In this document: positions 60,823-63,493 of the stretch, piece by piece | Position numbering within the stretch: the first letter of the stretch is position 1 | Layout of the letters: each line of letters starts with the position of its first letter | The notes under the pieces: model-generated | Told to the model about the DNA's origin: nothing | What the model saw: the letters and a program-made list of their open reading frames with translations, nothing else | Databases searched by the model: none | Position numbers and translations under genes: made by a program | From: Novosphingobium sp. SCN 66-18 | GTDB taxonomy: Bacteria; Pseudomonadota; Alphaproteobacteria; Sphingomonadales; Sphingomonadaceae | Reading direction: 5' to 3' | Length of the DNA stretch: 63,493 nt | Assembly: GCA_001725355.1 (NCBI GenBank) | Contig: MEGD01000034.1 | Coordinates: 1 to 63,493 of the forward strand

Positions 60823-63493
60823 ATGACGCTTGGATCAGGCGAGCGCCGTCTGCGGGCAGCCTTGCGCGCCGGATGCGCACTGGCGCTGGCGATACCGGCT
60901 GGAGCGATGGCGCAGGCCACGCCTCAGAACACCGACACAGCAACAGACGAAGCACCGGACGCCGCCGCCATCGTGGTGACCGCGTCGCGCGCAGCACCCA
61001 ACGGCGCGGATGCCCCTACGCCAACGACGGTGCTGGGTGCCGGCGCGATCGATGCGCGCCAGGTGTCCAACGTGGCCGCGCTGCTCAACGAACAGCCGGC
61101 CTTCCGCGCCACGACCAGCCCGAGCGCCAACGCCATCCGCACCCAGACCCCGGGCGCGTCGACGGCGGATCTGCGTGGCCTTGGCGCCGCGCGCACGCTC
61201 GTCCTCGTCAACGGCGCGCGCGTGCCTCCTCTCGCCCCGGCCAGCAACGGCACGGGCACCACGCCGAGCGCGCCGGACCTCAACACCATCCCGACGCTCA
61301 TGGTCGAACGCGTCGAAGTCGTGACCGGCGGTGCATCGGCGCAGTGGGGATCGGACGCTGTGGCCGGCGTCGTCAACATCATCCTCAAGAACCGCTTCAA
61401 GGGTCTGGAACTGCGCGGCCAGGCCGGCGTGAGCACCTATGGCGACGCCGGCAATTATCGCCTGGCCGCACTGGGCGGTGTCGAATTCGGCGAGGGCGGC
61501 CACATCGTCGCGGGTGTCGACTACGTGAAGAACAACGAGGTGGGCGACATCTATTCGCGGCCGTGGGGCGCCAACGAATATGGCCGTGTCGCCAACGCCG
61601 CCTTCGCCACCAACGGCCAGCCGGCCAACATCATCGCCAGCAACGTTCACGCGGGTTCCTCGCCCGGCGGGCTGATCACCGGCCCGGCGGGCTTCGCGCT
61701 GCGCAACTACGAGTTCACCTCGGCCACGACGGTTGCGCCCTTCGATGGCGGAGGCATCCGCAATGCCTCGCTGCAGGTCGGTGGGCAGGGCAAGTCGCTG
61801 GCGCAGGGCGTTTCGCTGGCGCCGAGCGTCGAGCGCTTCAATCCCTATCTGCACGCCGAATACGAGTTCAGCGACGCGCTCACCGTCATGGCGGAGGCAT
61901 CCTACTCGCAGACCACCGCCCATCTCACGGCGCTGCCACCGCGCGATTCGTCCGTCACCATTCTGGCCAGCAATCCCTTCATACCGGACGTCGTGCGCAC
62001 GGCGATGGGCGCGTTGCCCAGCTTCACCATTTCGCGCCTCGATTACGATATCGGCCTGTTCAAGGTGAACGTCACCAACAAGACGCCGCGCCTGATGGCC
62101 GGCGCCTCGGGCAAGCTGGGCGGCGGTTGGTCGTGGGATGCGCATGTCACCTGGGCGCAGAACGACTACAGGCAGACCGTTCCCAACAACCGCAACCTGA
62201 CCAAGTTCCGTTTCGCCACCGATGCCGTTCGTTCGGGCAACGATATCGTGTGTCGCGCCACGGTTCCCGGTCCATCCTTCAACGCCGCCGCTGCTGGCTG
62301 CGTACCGATCAACCTTTTCGGCAACGGGACGCCGTCGGCCGCAGCGATCAACTACATTCTGGATACCTCGGTCGCGACCGCCAAGTATGAGCAGGTGACG
62401 GCAGCGGCGAACCTGCGCGGTTCGCCCTTCTCGACGTGGGCTGGCCCTGTCTCGATCGCGCTTGGCGCCGAATATCGCCGCGAGAAGGAAGTCGTCGGTG
62501 CCGATGCCGTGGCCGCCGCCGGTCTCTATGAAACGTCGAACGCCGCGCCTTACAGCGGCCGCTTCAACGTCAAGGAAGGCTATGTGGAGGCGATCGTCCC
62601 GCTCGCCCGCGATCTGCCGGGTCTGCGCTCGCTCGATCTCAACGGCGCCGTGCGCGTGGCCGGCTACAGCACCGCCGGCACGCAGACGACGTGGAAGGGC
62701 GGGGCGGTGTGGGAGCCGTTCGACGGCCTGCGCCTGCGCGGCACCCGTTCGCGCGACATCCGGGCGCCCGCCATCTTCGAAACCTCTTCGGCCGGCGCGG
62801 TCACCAACCTGTCCGCCACGGTGAACGGGGTAACCGCCGCACTCATCCCGCAGAACGCGACGATCGGCAATGCAGCGCTCCGGCCGGAAAAGGCGGACAC
62901 GCTGACGATCGGCGCTGTCATCAACCCCCGCTTCGCGCCGCGCTTCACGCTGTCGGTCGACTATTACAACATCAACCTGAAGGACGCGGTCACCACCGTT
63001 TCCGGCACGGTGGCGGGCAATCTCTGCTCGGCGGGGCAGACCTATTTCTGCTCGCTCTTCACGTTCGCGGGCACCACGCCGACGGCCTACAACGCCCGCT
63101 ATCTGAACGCCGCCTCGCTGCGCACGAATGGCCTCGACATCGCCGGCAACTACCGCCTGCCGCTCGATACGATCCATGACGGGTGGAAGGGATCGCTGAC
63201 ACTGAGCTTCAGCGGAACCTACGTGTTCCACTACTACAGCAACCTCGGCAACGGATCGGCGACGATCGACTATGTTCGGGACAACAGCCCGGCCGGTTTG
63301 CCGCGCTTCCGCTCCAACACGTCTCTCACCTATCAGCGCGGCGGCTTCTCGCTGACCGGCGCCGGCCGCATGGTCGGGGTGGTTCTCGCCGTCTTCGTGC
63401 TGCAGCTACTGTCGACCGGGCTGAACCTGATGTTCCAGTCCAGCGGCAGCAATTTCCTCAAGGAGTTCGCATGGGGCGGCACGCTGCTGCTGG
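60823..63493 (+). CDS. TonB-dependent receptor, 3' truncated and fused in frame to permease-like sequence
   Basis: From ATG 60823 (GGGGAGAG upstream) the frame stays open to the window end, 890 codons. The signal CALALAIPAGAMAQA is followed by the TonB box AAIVVTASRAAPNGAD, plug motifs DLRGLGAARTLVLVNGARV and RVEVVTGGASAQWGSDAVAG, and a long beta-barrel with ALRPEKADTLTIGAVINPRF and FRSNTSLTYQRGGFSLTG. At about codon 850 the receptor character stops. From MVGVVLAVFVLQLLSTGL onward the residues are those of an inner-membrane permease. The expected last 60-100 barrel residues and terminal Phe are missing. Either a genomic deletion/fusion or an assembly chimera explains this. Confidence 0.85.
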   Translation, partial: MTLGSGERRLRAALRAGCALALAIPAGAMAQATPQNTDTATDEAPDAAAIVVTASRAAPNGADAPTPTTVLGAGAIDARQVSNVAALLNEQPAFRATTSPSANAIRTQTPGASTADLRGLGAARTLVLVNGARVPPLAPASNGTGTTPSAPDLNTIPTLMVERVEVVTGGASAQWGSDAVAGVVNIILKNRFKGLELRGQAGVSTYGDAGNYRLAALGGVEFGEGGHIVAGVDYVKNNEVGDIYSRPWGANEYGRVANAAFATNGQPANIIASNVHAGSSPGGLITGPAGFALRNYEFTSATTVAPFDGGGIRNASLQVGGQGKSLAQGVSLAPSVERFNPYLHAEYEFSDALTVMAEASYSQTTAHLTALPPRDSSVTILASNPFIPDVVRTAMGALPSFTISRLDYDIGLFKVNVTNKTPRLMAGASGKLGGGWSWDAHVTWAQNDYRQTVPNNRNLTKFRFATDAVRSGNDIVCRATVPGPSFNAAAAGCVPINLFGNGTPSAAAINYILDTSVATAKYEQVTAAANLRGSPFSTWAGPVSIALGAEYRREKEVVGADAVAAAGLYETSNAAPYSGRFNVKEGYVEAIVPLARDLPGLRSLDLNGAVRVAGYSTAGTQTTWKGGAVWEPFDGLRLRGTRSRDIRAPAIFETSSAGAVTNLSATVNGVTAALIPQNATIGNAALRPEKADTLTIGAVINPRFAPRFTLSVDYYNINLKDAVTTVSGTVAGNLCSAGQTYFCSLFTFAGTTPTAYNARYLNAASLRTNGLDIAGNYRLPLDTIHDGWKGSLTLSFSGTYVFHYYSNLGNGSATIDYVRDNSPAGLPRFRSNTSLTYQRGGFSLTGAGRMVGVVLAVFVLQLLSTGLNLMFQSSGSNFLKEFAWGGTLLL
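63370..63493 (+). CDS. C-terminal fragment resembling a sugar ABC-transporter permease (RbsC-like)
   Basis: The last 41 codons read GVVLAVFVLQLLSTGLNLMF, then a short polar turn (QSSGSNFLKEF) and AWGGTLLL. This is the hydrophobic pattern found near the C-terminus of RbsC/LsrD-type (BPD_transp_2) permeases, which carry 'VLAVxxLxxLxxGLNL..' followed by a last membrane helix. It has no place in a TonB receptor. The fragment continues the receptor frame without a start of its own and runs off the window. Confidence is limited by its length. Confidence 0.6.
   Translation, partial: MVGVVLAVFVLQLLSTGLNLMFQSSGSNFLKEFAWGGTLLL

Noticed and set aside
60835-63231. A 798-codon open frame on the minus strand
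   Set aside because: It is antisense to the TonB receptor, which has signal peptide, TonB box and plug motifs. The minus-strand product has no family features.

Overview
This is a 63.5 kb, high-GC window, most likely from a sphingomonad-type alphaproteobacterium (Novosphingobium/Sphingobium-like). The evidence is the number of TonB-dependent receptors with signal peptides, the dense catabolic operons with ATGA-type overlaps, a SigF/NrsF-controlled bufferin locus of the Caulobacter type, and a C-terminal fragment of an alginate-export-family porin at the left edge. No rRNA, tRNA, CRISPR array or complete insertion sequence was seen. The taxonomic assignment is inference.

Layout. 0-15.4 kb: a mixed block with a DUF1275 membrane protein, an MFS carrier, an exported D-aminoacylase/amino-acid racemase pair, TetR, a sterol-desaturase-family hydroxylase, a giant DUF2339 membrane protein, gabT-gabD with a divergent LysR gene, and MarR-DUF1398 behind a perfect inverted repeat. 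15.4-27.8 kb: an aromatic-type catabolic island. One minus-strand run encodes MBL hydrolase, fumarylacetoacetase, ACMSD-like amidohydrolase and MFS. A second encodes TonB receptor, extradiol-type VOC dioxygenase, FAD monooxygenase and FAA hydrolase. A Rieske oxygenase is divergent from the TonB receptor and a TetR gene sits between the two runs. A decayed IS5-family transposase (about 27.84-28.0 kb) marks the right border.

28-50 kb: a hydroxy-/tricarboxylate-type island. Two paralogous AtuA(DUF1446)-DUF4387 gene pairs flank it. Between them lies a LysR-divergent operon of hydantoinase B/A, D-2-hydroxyacid dehydrogenase, glycerate kinase/TtuD, tartrate/D-malate dehydrogenase and a class II aldolase whose 3' end runs antisense into a DUF4387 gene. 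Two TonB receptors, a Crp/Fnr regulator and a CitMHS-type carrier follow. Next to the second AtuA pair is a protein joining a DNA-binding helix-turn-helix to a citrate-synthase fold that lacks two catalytic residues; it is probably a metabolite-sensing transcription factor.

51-55.4 kb: a compact metal-stress locus, sigF-nrsF-bufA2-bufB-bufC with divergent bufA1-doxX. Three promoters each match GTAACC-N16-CGAA exactly. 55.4-60.4 kb: a ClC chloride carrier, a second small catabolic operon (FAA hydrolase, aldehyde dehydrogenase, 2Fe-2S ferredoxin) and a divergent acetoacetate-decarboxylase-family enzyme. 60.8 kb to the end: a fourth TonB receptor whose reading frame changes at about 63.37 kb into sequence resembling the C-terminus of a sugar ABC-transporter permease. 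This is either a real fusion/deletion or an assembly chimera.
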